Assembly (NCBI RefSeq): GCF_011386835.1
Contig: NC_088809.1
Span: 25,613,067 to 25,677,066 of the forward strand
From: Chrysemys picta bellii
Taxonomy: Eukaryota > Chordata > Testudines > Emydidae
Length of the DNA stretch: 64,000 nucleotides
Direction: 5' to 3'
A model generated the notes under the pieces. The model saw only the letters and a program-made list of their open reading frames with translations. It was not told the DNA's origin and made no database searches. The translations under genes were made by a program, and so were the position numbers. Positions 10,241 through 21,124 of this stretch are shown here, piece by piece (position 1 is the first letter of the stretch; each line of letters begins with the position of its first letter).

Positions 10241-10920
10241 AGAGCGGCGGCTGTGTCACACACCGGCTTCGCCTCCATTGGAGATCCTTAGCCTCTAGAT
10301 ACTGGAGCTGGCATCTGATAATTGGGGACCCAGAGGAATCCCTTTGGACGCAACATTAATTTTGCACATGCTCCTGACAACTTCAAGCAATTTTTTAAAA
10401 ACAAATGTATTGGTAAATTGACAGCACAACTTCAGACACTGTGCTTGGAGTCTTAACTATTACAGACCTATGTACTTGAGTCTGCACAATGAGTTTATAC
10501 CTGCACTGCAGATCTCCCAACTGCAATGGCTACAGAAAACACGACTGGCACTTGGCACAGGGCAAACCTTGCCCCTGCCGAAGGAGACACGTCCCTAGAA
10601 TTCCACAACCAACTGCATCAGATCTAGGCCGTTTCTGTTTTACTTCAGTGGCTCATCATTTTACTGATTCTAGACGTACAGAATGTTAGTATCAATATTC
10701 CTTAGGAGTGTGCATAGATTCCAGGGGTACTATCTGGGTTTATTGGTATTTGTGTTGATATTTTTCCATGGGCTTTATTTAGTTATTTATTTTTATTTGA
10801 AGGCTGGACTCCTCAGTTTTCCTGGATGGCAGAAATACCATGAAGAGACGGATATGATGTTATTCTGGGCCCACAAAGGGCTCCCCCTAAGGCAAGAAAA
10901 GCCAATAATAAATAATCCAT
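10241..10920. other. No recognisable feature
   Basis: AT-rich non-coding DNA between the truncated Harbinger and a Penelope tail. The short frames have no recognisable domain. Confidence 0.5.
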
Positions 10921-11045
10921 GAGAGAGACGAGGCGGGTGAGGTAATACCTCTTATTGGACCAACTTTTGTTGGTGAAAGAGACAAGCTTTTGAGCTACAG
11001 AGTTCTTCTTCAGGATACAGACAGTCCCAGGATACTCCAGTCCAT
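10921..11045 (-). repeat. Penelope-like 3' tail (family 2), hammerhead-like core
   Basis: Reading the minus strand gives CCTGAAGAAGAACTCTGTAG, then CTCAAAAGCTTGTCTC, then ACCAACAAAAGTTGGTCC and an AATAAGAGGTATTACCTCACC tail. CTGAAGA, a small hairpin (GAACTCTGTAGCTC) and the (G/A)AAA step occupy hammerhead-like positions, but the first base of the GAAA core is A here. The copy is truncated on its 5' side. From about 11060 to 11599 nothing else is recognisable. Confidence 0.5.
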
Positions 11046-11599
11046 TCACATAGCCCTAGTGGTAATACAAGTTAGACAATGCTCCCATTTAGTTTTAAAA
11101 TCAGCTGGACTCGCTTAACGTGCAGGTATGGGCAGATCTATGCAACTTGTTCCTGTGCTTATTTTTTTCTCCACGTCAGTTAGTTCTGGTCACTACTGAC
11201 TACATAAAATGCTTAGACGGCTTTTCAGAGAGCATGTGCCCCGCAGAGCCCTCTGTAAGTCAACTCTTAGCACTGCTGAGCCCAGCTGGCTGCAGGGAGT
11301 GAGCTGAGCCGGGATTCTGCCACATGCACCAACAGAGCTACCAGCGTTTCAGATCCCAGCACACTGATTACAGATGGGGCTGAAACAGAAAGAACACAGA
11401 TGGACTGATCACATACCAGGCTGAGCCCACAGAGCTGGTGATGAGAAAAATCAATGGGTGAACCAAGCAAACTTGTTAAGGACGTCTCTGAAGGAAAACA
11501 AACATGGGACAAGAAGCATTAGTTTCTGACTGTGACCACTCTTAGGGGAGATGGAGGTTTGCTAAAATGGCAATAACCCCTGAGTTATTGCTGTAATAG

Positions 11600-12664
11600 T
11601 GTGACATTCTATACCTTGGAGGAGTGTGCTGTAACCCCCATATTCCTCATTTTCATATAATCATGATCTTATATATAAAGCATGCCTTGCAGGGTATCAG
11701 GGGAAAGGTTCTGATCTGCTGAAAGTCATTTCTCTATCCATATACATATATCATTAATGCATATGAAGTTATGAGAATTGTGCAGTATGGTTGTCACTAA
11801 AACATGCTGTAAGTTGGAGGAATCAGCCAGATATTAGCTCCCCAGAGGCAACAGCCACGAAAGTAACCAATGCCCGGGTGGGGTGTCAAATAACCCGTCA
11901 ACAGGCATTGTCCAGCAAGGGAGCTACAATGCAATGACTCACCTGCATGAGGCCACACCATGGAAATTGCTCAGCCTTGCTAGGAGAGACTCAGTAATGA
12001 TCACTTGACTCTGAAGGGGGGGGGGGGCAAAGCCAAGAGGGAAGAAAGGACATGATAAAAGGGAGAGACATTTGCCATGCGCTCTCTCTCTTCCACCTCC
12101 ATCTACAGACATCACCACCAAGCGACTGAAGTGCTGATCAAAGGGGAGAGCCTGGCTGAAGAGCAGCCAGCCTGTGGTGAGAAACATAAGTTCATAAGGA
12201 CATTGAAAGTGTTAAGATCAGCTTAGAATGCGTTTTGCTTTTGACCAAATCTGACTTGTTATGCTTTGACTTATAATCACATAAAATCTATCTTCATAGT
12301 AAATAAATCTGTTTGTTTATTCTACCTGAAGCAGTGTGTTTGGTTTGAAGCGTGTCAGAAACTCCCCTTGGGATAACAAGCCTGGTACATATCAATTTCT
12401 TTATTAAATTGATGAACTCATATAAGCTTGCAGCGTCCAGCGGGCATAACTGGAGGTTCCTAGGGTTGTTTCTGGGACTGGAGATATTGGCTAGTGTCAT
12501 TCAGTTGCACAATCCAAGGAGCAGCTTACATGCCAGAGGCTGTGTGTGAACAGCCAAGGAGTGAGGGTTCTCACAGCAGAGCAGGATAAGGCTGGCTCCC
12601 AGAGTCAATGACGGAGTGGCCTAGCAGATCACCAGTCTAGATAACACCAGAGGGGAAAGTCACA
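11600..12664 (+). mobile_element. LTR-like block, probable solo LTR
   Basis: The block starts TGTGACATTCTATACC and ends GGGGAAAGTCACA, with TG...CA termini inside a short TGTGAC/GTCACA inverted repeat. A TATATATAAAG TATA-like motif lies at about 11673 and AATAAA at about 12302, the order expected of an LTR. There is no internal gag/pol sequence on either side, so a solo LTR fits best. Flanking bases (GTAATA and AGTAAT) are similar but not a clean target duplication. The retroelement family is not assignable from sequence alone. Confidence 0.5.
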
Positions 12665-13840
12665 AGTAATGTGTAGACTTTTAGGTGAGATGTCCCTCAT
12701 TCCCTGGGAGCTTTGCTGAAGCTCAGGTCCTTCAGGAGCAGGCAGTTCTCGGATGCAAAAGCTCAAGTCCTGAACTAACACAGGCATATCTATGGCATTA
12801 TGCAAGAACAGAATCCAATCCCAAAGGGCTCCTATCTCAGTGAGAGCAGGGAATGTTTGTGGAGCACATTTTTCTCCAGATCAGGCAGGTAGAATACTGC
12901 ACAAACATTTTGCATTGACATTCTGTGTGTCGTGGGGCCCCGTACAGCCTCCTGATGCCATGCACACTAGCAAGCCGAGCAGAGATGCTGGGCAGGATGT
13001 AAATGCCAACCTAACTCCTCAGCTCTACCATGGTGTGCCCACTCCTCTGTGGCCAGAGTCACCATCAAGTCTACAGCATACAAGGTCAGTGGGTCCTCAC
13101 AGATGAGGACATAACTGCCGCACGTAGAGTTTCACTTGCCTTTTCCTCATTTCTCTTATACATTTGAGAAAGAAGAGCCAGAGTTTAGGCTATTTACTGG
13201 TTGGATTTTTACATGGATTCCTGCTTCGCTGCCACACACTGTAATATCAATACTAGATGCCTTCCATTCCCAGCTTCCCTCTGTAGGAAGGAGGTAGAAA
13301 GGGCTAACAGCCTCACAAAGCTATTACAAACCTGAACTACATGGACTTATATGCATTTCCCATGGAGCGGGAAAAATCAGTCAATACCGTGCCAAGGAGT
13401 TGCTTTGTCACTTGCTCCTCGAGACAGCCTAGGAAGATCTGCAGTAATGTCTGAGCTACTTGGTAGTGATGCCGTTAGACGCTGAGAAAACATGCAGCGC
13501 TGGGATGAACTAGTTAAATTGTTAAAAGTAAAATTATATTCAGGGTAGCTCCCAGGCTCTCTGTGGATGGCCTCCTTACTAATTCAATAGAAGCATTTGT
13601 ACTACAATAACACACTCGATCTTACTCAATATGAATGCAAATTACTAGAGAGAAACTGGCTTCACACCATGTGACTGTGGCCAACCATTTTATGTTTACA
13701 AATATCAGTGGTGTCTGCAGCATCTGCAAGGGGATGAGCCAAGGGGAGGGAAAGGGGTCACATTTCTTATTGCATTAGGATGCTAACAGGCTGCAGCAGA
13801 ATCACAGAGAACACTGCTCTACAGCCAAAATGCTTCTGAA
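12665..13840. other. No recognisable feature
   Basis: Non-coding sequence with no domain-bearing frame. The longest plus-strand frame (12792-13106) has no recognisable motif. Confidence 0.5.
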
Positions 13841-14320
13841 ATAAATGTAGTCAAACTTTACTAATTCTGGGTCACTAAGAATGAAAATGATGCTTAAAAT
13901 TGTTGATTGGCTCTAGTTTTCAAGATATGCTATTGGGTCAGTATATACGACCCTTGACTTGGGAATGGCGGAGGATAAGTGAGTTATAAAGGGAAGGATC
14001 TCAATTTAAACCAGAAATGACTAAAATACATCTTTGACTGGATCGATGAATAAATCTATGACTGGGTTTGGACAGTACTTGCTTTTTAGGCAAAACAATG
14101 AATGATGCAATCTGAAGCTGGTATTGCGTCATACATGATATGAATTGCATCATGTTATTCCTAGAAGTCATGGATGATGCAATCATAACGAAGCTTACAT
14201 CACTCTGCTGAACAAATTGCCCTATATCAGCTCTAGAAATCATACAGTGTCGTGCTCTCTTATTTGTCAGTGTTTGATTTTGCAAAGGGACACATTTCTG
14301 TTTAGCCAAAGTGAGCAGAG

Positions 14321-14859
14321 ATGCCCCGTACTTGTGTGAACAGTGCAGATAATTTCTGCTATGTTTGTGGTGAAGTGACTTTTGCATCACAAAAGCGCAG
14401 TATAACCACTATGGTTAAGAAAGCCTATCACCTTTATTTTGGCTGAAAAATTGGAGATCAGGACAAGAGGTGGGCCCCACACATATGCTGCAACACTTGT
14501 GCAACAAATCTTCGCCAGTGGTTGAACAGGAAAAGGAAATCTATGCCTTTTGCAGTGCCAATGATTTGGAGAGAGCCAACAGATCATACCAGCAATTGTT
14601 ACTTCTGCATGGTGCCTCCAGTTGGGAAAGGTGTGTCAAAGAAGAAAAAGTGGACTGGCAAGGAAAAGACGGCATGGAAAGCCTTCCAGTTAGTGGCAAT
14701 AAATTTTCTCGGAAACAACAAGGCAGACAACTACAGGCTGTTGGTGGAAAACCTCCTCAAAGCATACAAAAGCCTTGGTTGCAACATGTCACTAAAGATA
14801 CATTTTTTGCACTCTCATCTAGATTTTTTTCCACTGAACTGTGGAGCAGTGAGCGACGA
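14321..14859 (+). pseudogene. Cys-rich transposon-type protein, N part, internally deleted
   Basis: The frame starts MPRTCVNSADNFCYVCGEV and continues with CYVCGE, HICCNTCATNLRQWL and CYFCMVPP, three Cys pairs suggesting zinc binding. I recognise it as a high-copy invertebrate/vertebrate repeat protein of mobile-element type but cannot name the superfamily. One in-frame TGA lies at 14443-14445. After a run of lysines the sequence jumps to GKEKTAWKAFQLVAINFLGN and a HFLHSHLDFFP segment that belongs near the family's C-terminus. The long middle therefore seems deleted. The frame is then cut by a CR1 and resumes at 17041. Upstream AT-rich DNA from about 13840 is probably its 5' region. Confidence 0.6.
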
Positions 14860-17040
14860 TCAGTAAGGAAATGTACCTAAGTGAAGTCAGAGAATGTAGA
14901 GATAGAGTGAGAAAGGCTAAAGGCCGTGTAGAGTTGGACCTAGCGAGGGGAATTAAAAGCAATAGTAAGAGGTTTTACAGCCACATAAATAGGAAGAAAG
15001 CAAAGAAAGAAGAAGTGGGACCGCTGAAGACTATTGACGGAGAGGAGATTAAAGACAATCTAGGCATGGCGCAATATCTTAATGAATATTTTGCATCGGT
15101 GTTTAATGAGGCCAATGAAGGTATTAGGGATACTAGCACCACTACAGAGGGGCATTCAGATGGGGGATTACCGTATCCGAGGTAGAAACAAAACTTGAAC
15201 ACCTTAATGGGGCTAAGTCGGGAGGACCGGACGACCTTCATCCGAGAATATTGAAGGAATTGGCGCGGGAAATAGCAGGCCCGTTAGCGATAATATTTAA
15301 TGAATCTGTAAACTCGGGGGTGGTCCCGTTAGACTGGAGAATAGCTAATGTGGTTCCTATTTTCAAGAAAGGGAAAAAAAGTGATCCGGGTAACTACAGG
15401 CCTGTTAGTTTAACATCTGTAGTGTGCAATGTGTTAGAGAAAATTCTGAAAGAGAAACTAGTTGAGGACCTGGAGGGTAGTGGCAATTGCGAAAAATTAC
15501 AACATGGTTTTACGAAGGGCAGATCGTGCCAAACGAATCTGATCTCCTTCTTTGAGAAAGTAACGGATTTATTAGATAAGGGAAATGCGGTGGACCTAAT
15601 ATACCTGGATTTCAGTAAAGCGTTTGATACTGTACCCCATGAGGAATTATTAGTTAAACTGAAAAACATGGGGATCGATATGAAAATCCAGAGGTGGATA
15701 AGGAATTGGTTAATGGGGAGAATGCAGCGGGTTGTATTAAAGGGTGAACTGTCAGGTTGGAGGGAGGTTACTAGTGGAGTGCCTCAAGGTTCGGTTTTGG
15801 GACCCATTTTATTTAATCTATTTATAACTGACCTCGGAACCGATTGCAGGAGTGGGCTGATAAAGTTTGCGGATGATACGAAGGTGGGAGGCGTTGTAAA
15901 TTCGGAGGAGGATAGGGATATCCTGCAGGGAGACTTGAATGAGCTTATGAATTGGAGTATCAGAAATAGGATGAAATTTAATAGTGAAAAGTGTAAGGTG
16001 ATGCATTTGGGGATGACTAATAACAATTTTAGTTACAAGATGGGGACGCATTGCTTAGAAGTAACGGAAGAGGAGAAGGACCTAGGGGTTCTTGTAGACC
16101 GCAGGATGACTATGAGTCGACAATGTGACGTGGCGGTGAAAAAAGCCAATGCTGTCTTGGGATGCATTAGGCGAGGTATATCTAGTAGGGATAAGGAGGT
16201 CCTGCTTCCGTTGTACAAGGCGCTGGTGAGACCTCATTTGGAGTACTGTGTGCAGTTCTGGTCTCCCATGTTTAAAAAAGATGAACTCAAACTGGAACGG
16301 GTGCAGAGAAGGGCCACTAGGATGATCAGAGGAATGGAAAACCTGTCGTACAAAAGGAGACTAGAGGAGCTTGGGTTGTTTAGTCTGACAAAGCGAAGGC
16401 TGAGGGGGGATATGATTGCTATCTTTAAATATATTAGAGGGATTAATACAAGGGAGGGAGAAGAATTATTCCAGCTTAGTACTAACGTGGATACGAGAAC
16501 GAATGGATATAAACTGGCCGTGGGGAAGTTCAGACTTGAAATTAGACGAAGGTTTCTGACCGTCAGAGGGGTGAAATATTGGAACGGCCTACCGAGGGAA
16601 ACGGTGGGGGCGACGGACCTGTCTGGTTTTAAGATTAAGTTAGATAAGTTTATGGAGGGAATGGTTTAATGGTAAAACATAGTAGTCAAGGAAAGCCAAG
16701 CAATGGTAGGTAAATAGTATAATGGCTAACAGGGGTCGGGCTGGAGACTCTTGCCTATATGCTCAGGGTCTTACTGATCGCCATATTTGGGGTTGGGAAG
16801 GAATTTTCCTCCAGGGCAGATTGGCTGAGCCTCTGGAGGTTTTTCGCCTTCCTCCGCAGCATGGGGCAGGGATCTCTAGCAGGAGGGTCACTGCCGATTG
16901 AAGTCACTAAAAACAGGATTGGGGACTTCAACAGCAGAGTCCAGGGACGGGGTAGGGACGGTTTTATGGCCTGCAGCATGCAGGGGGTCAGACCAGATGA
17001 TCATAATGGTCCCTTCTGACCTTAAAGTCTATGAGTCTAT
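14860..17040 (+). mobile_element. CR1 LINE, 5'-truncated (copy a)
   Basis: This CR1 begins inside the linker before the RT domain and ends with GTCTATGAGTCTATGA. GACGA lies on both sides (14855-14859 and 17041-17045), a likely short target duplication. The interrupted frame continues exactly after the element with GAGCACGGCGAG, so the boundaries are well placed. The 3' UTR holds a GGGTTGGGAAGGAATTTTCC segment. Confidence 0.88.
14871..16669 (+). pseudogene. CR1 reverse transcriptase (copy a), one frameshift
   Basis: The encoded RT would copy CR1 RNA at a nicked target. Two frames, 14871-15185 and 15251-16669, are joined by a frameshift near 15180-15250. RT motifs are clear: [37 protein letters not shown] and KFADDTKVGG, with FADD as the catalytic Asp pair. 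The thumb/C-terminal part has [13 protein letters not shown] and WNGLPRETV. The APE endonuclease is absent through 5' truncation. The 472-residue second frame is intact to its stop, so the copy is fairly young. Confidence 0.9.
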
Positions 17041-17208
17041 GACGAGCACGGCGAGCTATTTCACCAGGACATTGCAACAATGGAGAAATGCCATCAGGGC
17101 AAATGGAGCCCATCAATGCTTGCAGACTATTGCTGGATAGTGACAAGAGATGCTCCATTTAATGAATACAAGAGACAAGCTGAGAAGCGCCGAGTAGACA
17201 CTGAATAG
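17041..17208 (+). pseudogene. Cys-rich transposon-type protein, C-terminal part
   Basis: After the CR1 the interrupted frame resumes with DEHGELFHQDIATMEK, then GKWSPSMLADYCW and a charged Lys/Arg tail. It stops at TAG (17206-17208). This 55-codon piece continues the frame broken at 14859. The 3' flank to 17379 is AT-rich with AATAAA and then meets the DIRS. Matching 3' sequence appears to resume at 26235. Confidence 0.6.
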
Positions 17209-17379
17209 GACTAAACTATGTACATAATAGTTTTTTGCCTTTTTTTTCATAATAAATTTTATTTATATAACCCTTTTGCTGATTTTTAAAGCGTTACATA
17301 AACAGGACAGGTGAAATATTATCATGTAAAGCAACCATAAACACATGAAAAGACCTAGGTTTACAATTTATGATTAAAA

Positions 17380-17745
17380 GAGGAGAGTACTCACCCTGTG
17401 CAGTAACTGACGTTCTTCGAGATGAGTGTCCCTGTGGGTGCTCCACTCCAGGTGTTGGTGCGTCCCTGCGCCTTTGCTCGGAGATTTTTTGCAGCAGTAC
17501 TCCTAGCGGCCACGCATGCTCAGAGGCTGCCCCCCGCTGTGAGTCTAGGTTGATAGTACACATGCGTGGCCGGTCTCCTCAGTTCCTTCTCTACTCCCCA
17601 ACTCCGAAGTAGAGGGGAGGAGGGTGGGTAGTGGAGCACCCACAGGGACACTCATCTCGAAGAACGTCAGTTACTGCACAGGGTGAGTAACCTCCTCTTC
17701 TTCTTCGAGAGATGTTCCTGTGGGTGCTCCACTCCAGGTGACTTA
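17380..17745. repeat. DIRS 3' terminal repeat and internal complementary region
   Basis: From 17380 the sequence carries GAGGAGAGTACTCACCCTG and then GTTCTTCGAGATGAGTGTCC and the terminal repeat. At 17633-17695 the reverse of that end reappears. At 17700-17745 the TTCTTCTTCGAG...CCACTCCAGGTG segment reproduces the other end. In DIRS biology this segment aligns the two ends during circle formation. Confidence 0.9.
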
Positions 17746-17758
17746 AAAGCCGTATATC

Positions 17759-19130
17759 TTAAGGAGGTAGGGACTTTGGATCTGATAGGAATGCCGTAGA
17801 TAGTACAGCCCTGCCCAAAAGTATATCAGATAGAGGGCCTTGAGTAAGGGCATAGTGTTTAACAAATATGTGCTCAGAGGACCAGGTGGCTGCTTTACAG
17901 ATATCAGCCAGGGGAACTTTGCGTAAGAATGCTAGAGAGGCAGCCAGAGATCTAGAGTGTGTTCTGATGCCGTCTGGAGGTGTAACTTTCTTCATCTGAT
18001 AGCACAACCGGATGCACTGAGAAATCCAGTTCGAAAGTCTCTGGGTAGAAATAGGCGTACCTTTGGAGCGCTCCGCGATGGAGACAAAAAGTCTGGAAGA
18101 ATTTCTAAAAGGTTTGGTTCTATCCAAATAGAAGAACAAGGCCCTGCGTACATCTAGTGTATGCATTGAGGCTTCGAACGAGTTCGCATGTGGTTTCGGA
18201 AAAAAAGGTCGGTAGGTGTATTGGCTCATTAATGTGTAATGACGAGTGCACCTTTCGAAGAAATTTGGGGTGTAATCTGAGGGTAACCTTGTCTTTAAAA
18301 AATAGCGTATATGGTGGGTCTGCCATAAGAGCTGCTATTTCTCCTGCTAGTTTGGCAGAGGTAATTGCCACTAGAAATGCTGTTTTCATTGAAAGGTGTA
18401 AAAGGGAGCACGTGGCTAGGGGTTCAAATGGTTGTTGAGTTAGGCAAGACAGTACTAGATGAAGGTCCCACGGGGTGGTAGGTGGTTTAATGTCAGGGTA
18501 CAGGGTTTGGAGTCCCTTGAGGAAACGCTTGGTGATAGGATGAGCAAAGACAGAAGTGTCATCAATTCTGTCGTGAAAAGTTGTAATAGCAGCTAAATGG
18601 ACCCTGATGGAGCTGAGAGAAAGGCCGGATTGCTTAAGGCCCAATAGATAGTCAAGTATGAGCGAAAGAGATACCGACGTGGGACCAAGTTGTTTAGCGG
18701 AACACCAATGTGTGAATCGTTTCCACTTTCGTAGATAGGTGGTGCGAGTAGATTGTGTTCTGCTATGTAGGAGCACCCTTTGAACTTGTTCAGAGCAATC
18801 TAGTTCGCTTTGGGAAAACCATGTAGGAACCAGGCTTTGAGGTGAAGCATGGACAGGTTGGGGTGGAGAAAGCGGCCGTGTTGTTGTGATAGGAGGTTCG
18901 GAATGAGAGGCAAGGAGATTGGTGGTTGAATCGACATTCTGGTGAGGAACGGAAACCACGGTTGTCTGGGCCACGACGGGGCAATTAGGATCACCTTGGC
19001 CCGGTCTATTTGTATTTTTATCAGGACCCTGTTGAGAACCGGTATCGGGGGAAACGCATAGAGTAGGTTTCGGTGTGCGTCTCCCAGGGAATGTTTGCCC
19101 AGTCCTGCTCTGGAGCAAAAATTGGGACAT
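17759..19130 (-). pseudogene. DIRS tyrosine recombinase (YR), frameshifted
   Basis: The YR integrates DIRS circles without a DDE integrase. Frames 18120-19130 and 17759-18229 cover it. Seen in order: TRTTYLRKWKRFTHWC (core-binding), LGLKQSGLSLSSIRVHLAAI, the box-I region AFLVAITSAKLAGEIAAL, HPKFLRKV, then a shifted frame with SNWISQCIRLCYQMKK, GIRTHSRSLAASLAFL and ATWSSEHIFVKHYAL. The final Tyr is present. Box I normally carries the first catalytic Arg, but here the position reads Lys-Leu, so the Arg seems lost. The His-x-x-Arg box is compressed to HSR. The upstream half overlaps the RNase H frame, as usual in DIRS. Confidence 0.88.
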
Positions 19131-20480
19131 TTCTTGTTTTTTTTATTTGCACAAAGGTCTATGGTTGGGTAACCCCAAGCGCTGAATACGTTGTGAATGG
19201 TTTTCTCGTCTATCTCCCACTCGTGGTCCCATGGGAAGCGTCTGCTTAGTTCATCTGCCGTGGTGTTCATTACTCCAGGAAGATAGGCAGCCGATACCCG
19301 GATGTTGTTCGCAATGCACCAGTTCCAGAGCTTCATAGCCTCTGTGCACAGCGAATGGGATCGAGCTCCTCCCTGCCTGTTTACATAAAACATGCATGCA
19401 ATGTTGTCTGTCATTATGCGTACGTGATGATTCTTGATTAGTGGCAGGAAGTGATGGCACGCATTGCGAATAGCTCGAAGTTCTAGGACATTTATGTGCA
19501 GGGAGGTCTCGGTTGATGACCATAGCCCCTGTACTGTGTGGTGAGACATGTGTGCACCCCAGCCTGTCAGAGATGCATCGGTGGTCAGTATGAGTGATGG
19601 AGCCTGCTGAAGAAAAGGGACTCCAGAGCAGAGGTTGGAGTGAACTGTGCATCAGTGTAGAGAATCTTTGACTCAGACAGGTATGGAGAGAGTCTTGTTT
19701 AGAGAGTGCACATTTGGTCTGTAAATCGTGGCCAACCACGCTTGGAAGCACCTCATGTAGAGGCGTGCATTCTGGACAACAAAAGTGCACGAGGCCATGT
19801 GACCTAGTATTTGTAGGCAGTCTCGGGCAGTCACCTGGGGACTGTTGCGAATTTTTGTGGCCAGTTGGTTTATGGGGTTGAAGCGGTCGGGTGGGAGAGA
19901 TGCCAACCCCGTCCGGGAGTCAAGGTCTGCTCCTATGAACTCCAGGTGCTAGGTGGGGCGTAATGTGGATTTGTTTTTGTTTATTTGTAGGCCGAGAGAT
20001 AGAAAACAATCGACGGCGAGCCGCGTGAACCGGAGAGCTTCGTCGAACGTTGAGGCTTTGAGGAGGCAATCGTCAAGATAAGGAAAAATTATGACCCCTT
20101 GTTTCCTGAGTTAGGCAGTGACTACGGCTAGGAGCTTGGAAAAGACGCGGGGGGCTGTGGACAGTCCGAAGGGGAGAACCCTGTATTGAAAATGTGTCGA
20201 GCCGAGGGTAAATCGAAGGAAACGTCTATGGACCGGATGTATAGTGACATGGAAATAGGCGTCTTGTAGGTCGAGGGCAGAAAACCAATCGTCCTGCTCC
20301 AGCGCTGGGATTATGGTGGTGAGGGTAACCGTCTTGAACTTTTGCTTTTTGACAAATTTGTTGAGCCACCTGAGGTCGAGGATTGGTCGCCATCCCCCAT
20401 TTTTCTTTTCTGTTAAGAAATAATGGGAGTAAAAACCCTTCCCTTTGTGTCATTCTGGCACAATTTCTACTGCTCCCAGA
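18800..20480 (-). pseudogene. DIRS reverse transcriptase / RNase H, decayed
   Basis: On the minus strand, pieces in several frames give a DIRS RT: a Trp-Arg-Pro-Ile-Leu-Asp-Leu-Arg-Trp-Leu-Asn block, LDLQDAYFHV (first catalytic Asp, about 20255), LPFGLSTAPRVFSKL, and IIFPYLDDC (about 20075) with the YLDD box. Then come SLPPDRFNPINQLA and ILGHMASCTFVVQNARLYMR. RNase H follows in an open frame (18800-19549): HINVLELRAIRNACHHFLP, MTDNIACMFYVNRQGG and TTADELSRRF. The end of the frame (PPIPVLNRVLIKI) may be the methyltransferase-like tail known in DIRS. Stops and frameshifts break the RT. Confidence 0.85.
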
Positions 20481-20699
20481 TGAAGGAGATGTTGCACTAC
20501 TTGGAGGAGTAGCTGCTCGTGAGAGGGGTCCCTGAAGAGGGACGGGGAGGGTGGGTGGGTGGAAGGCAAGGAGAGGAAGGGGAAGGCGTATCCCATTGTA
20601 ACTACCTCTATGACCCACTTGTTGGAGGTAATATTCTTCCATTGGTGGGAGAATGGTCGTAGGTGGTGTCCAAAGATAGGTGTGTTGGCTGAAGTGGGA

Positions 20700-21118
20700 A
20701 CGCTGTTTTCTAAACCCTTGACCAAGGCTTCAAATCTGCCTATTAGTTGGAGTGGGTTGAGGCGCCCCTGCAGAATTGGGACGACGATGCTGGAATGTTG
20801 GTCTTTGACGTTGTTGTTGTTGCTCCTGTGGTCTATGGGAATGTTGTGTAAATGCGGGATAGTGTGGACGTTGGTATCTATATTGCCATCTTCCGGTCAT
20901 AGGTGTCTGGAGACCTAAAGACCAGAGGGTTGCCCTTGAGTCCTTCATTGAATGAAGTACGTCATTCGTGGTAGAAGCAAAAAGTTTGTCACCGTCAAAG
21001 GGAAGATCTTCAATGGTGCTCTGAACTTCTCGAGGAAAGAAAGAGGGGGAGAGCCATGAACCCCGTCGCATGACTACTGCTGTGGTGGTCGATCTTGCTG
21101 CAGTGTTGGCTACATCGA
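20700..21118 (-). pseudogene. DIRS gag, C-terminal part beyond the CR1
   Basis: The minus-strand frame STIEDLPFDGDKLFASTTND, followed by LHSMKDSRATLWSLG, is the end of DIRS ORF1. It is Gln/Pro/Arg-rich toward its end. It is cut off from the rest of gag (24121-25876) by the CR1. Short similar words, AGAGCCGC on one side and AGAGCGGT on the other, mark the break. Confidence 0.7.
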
Positions 21119-21124
21119 GAGCCG

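Noticed and set aside
14001..14390. 129-codon minus ORF
   Set aside because: Antisense to the start of the Cys-rich transposon-type gene. No domain.
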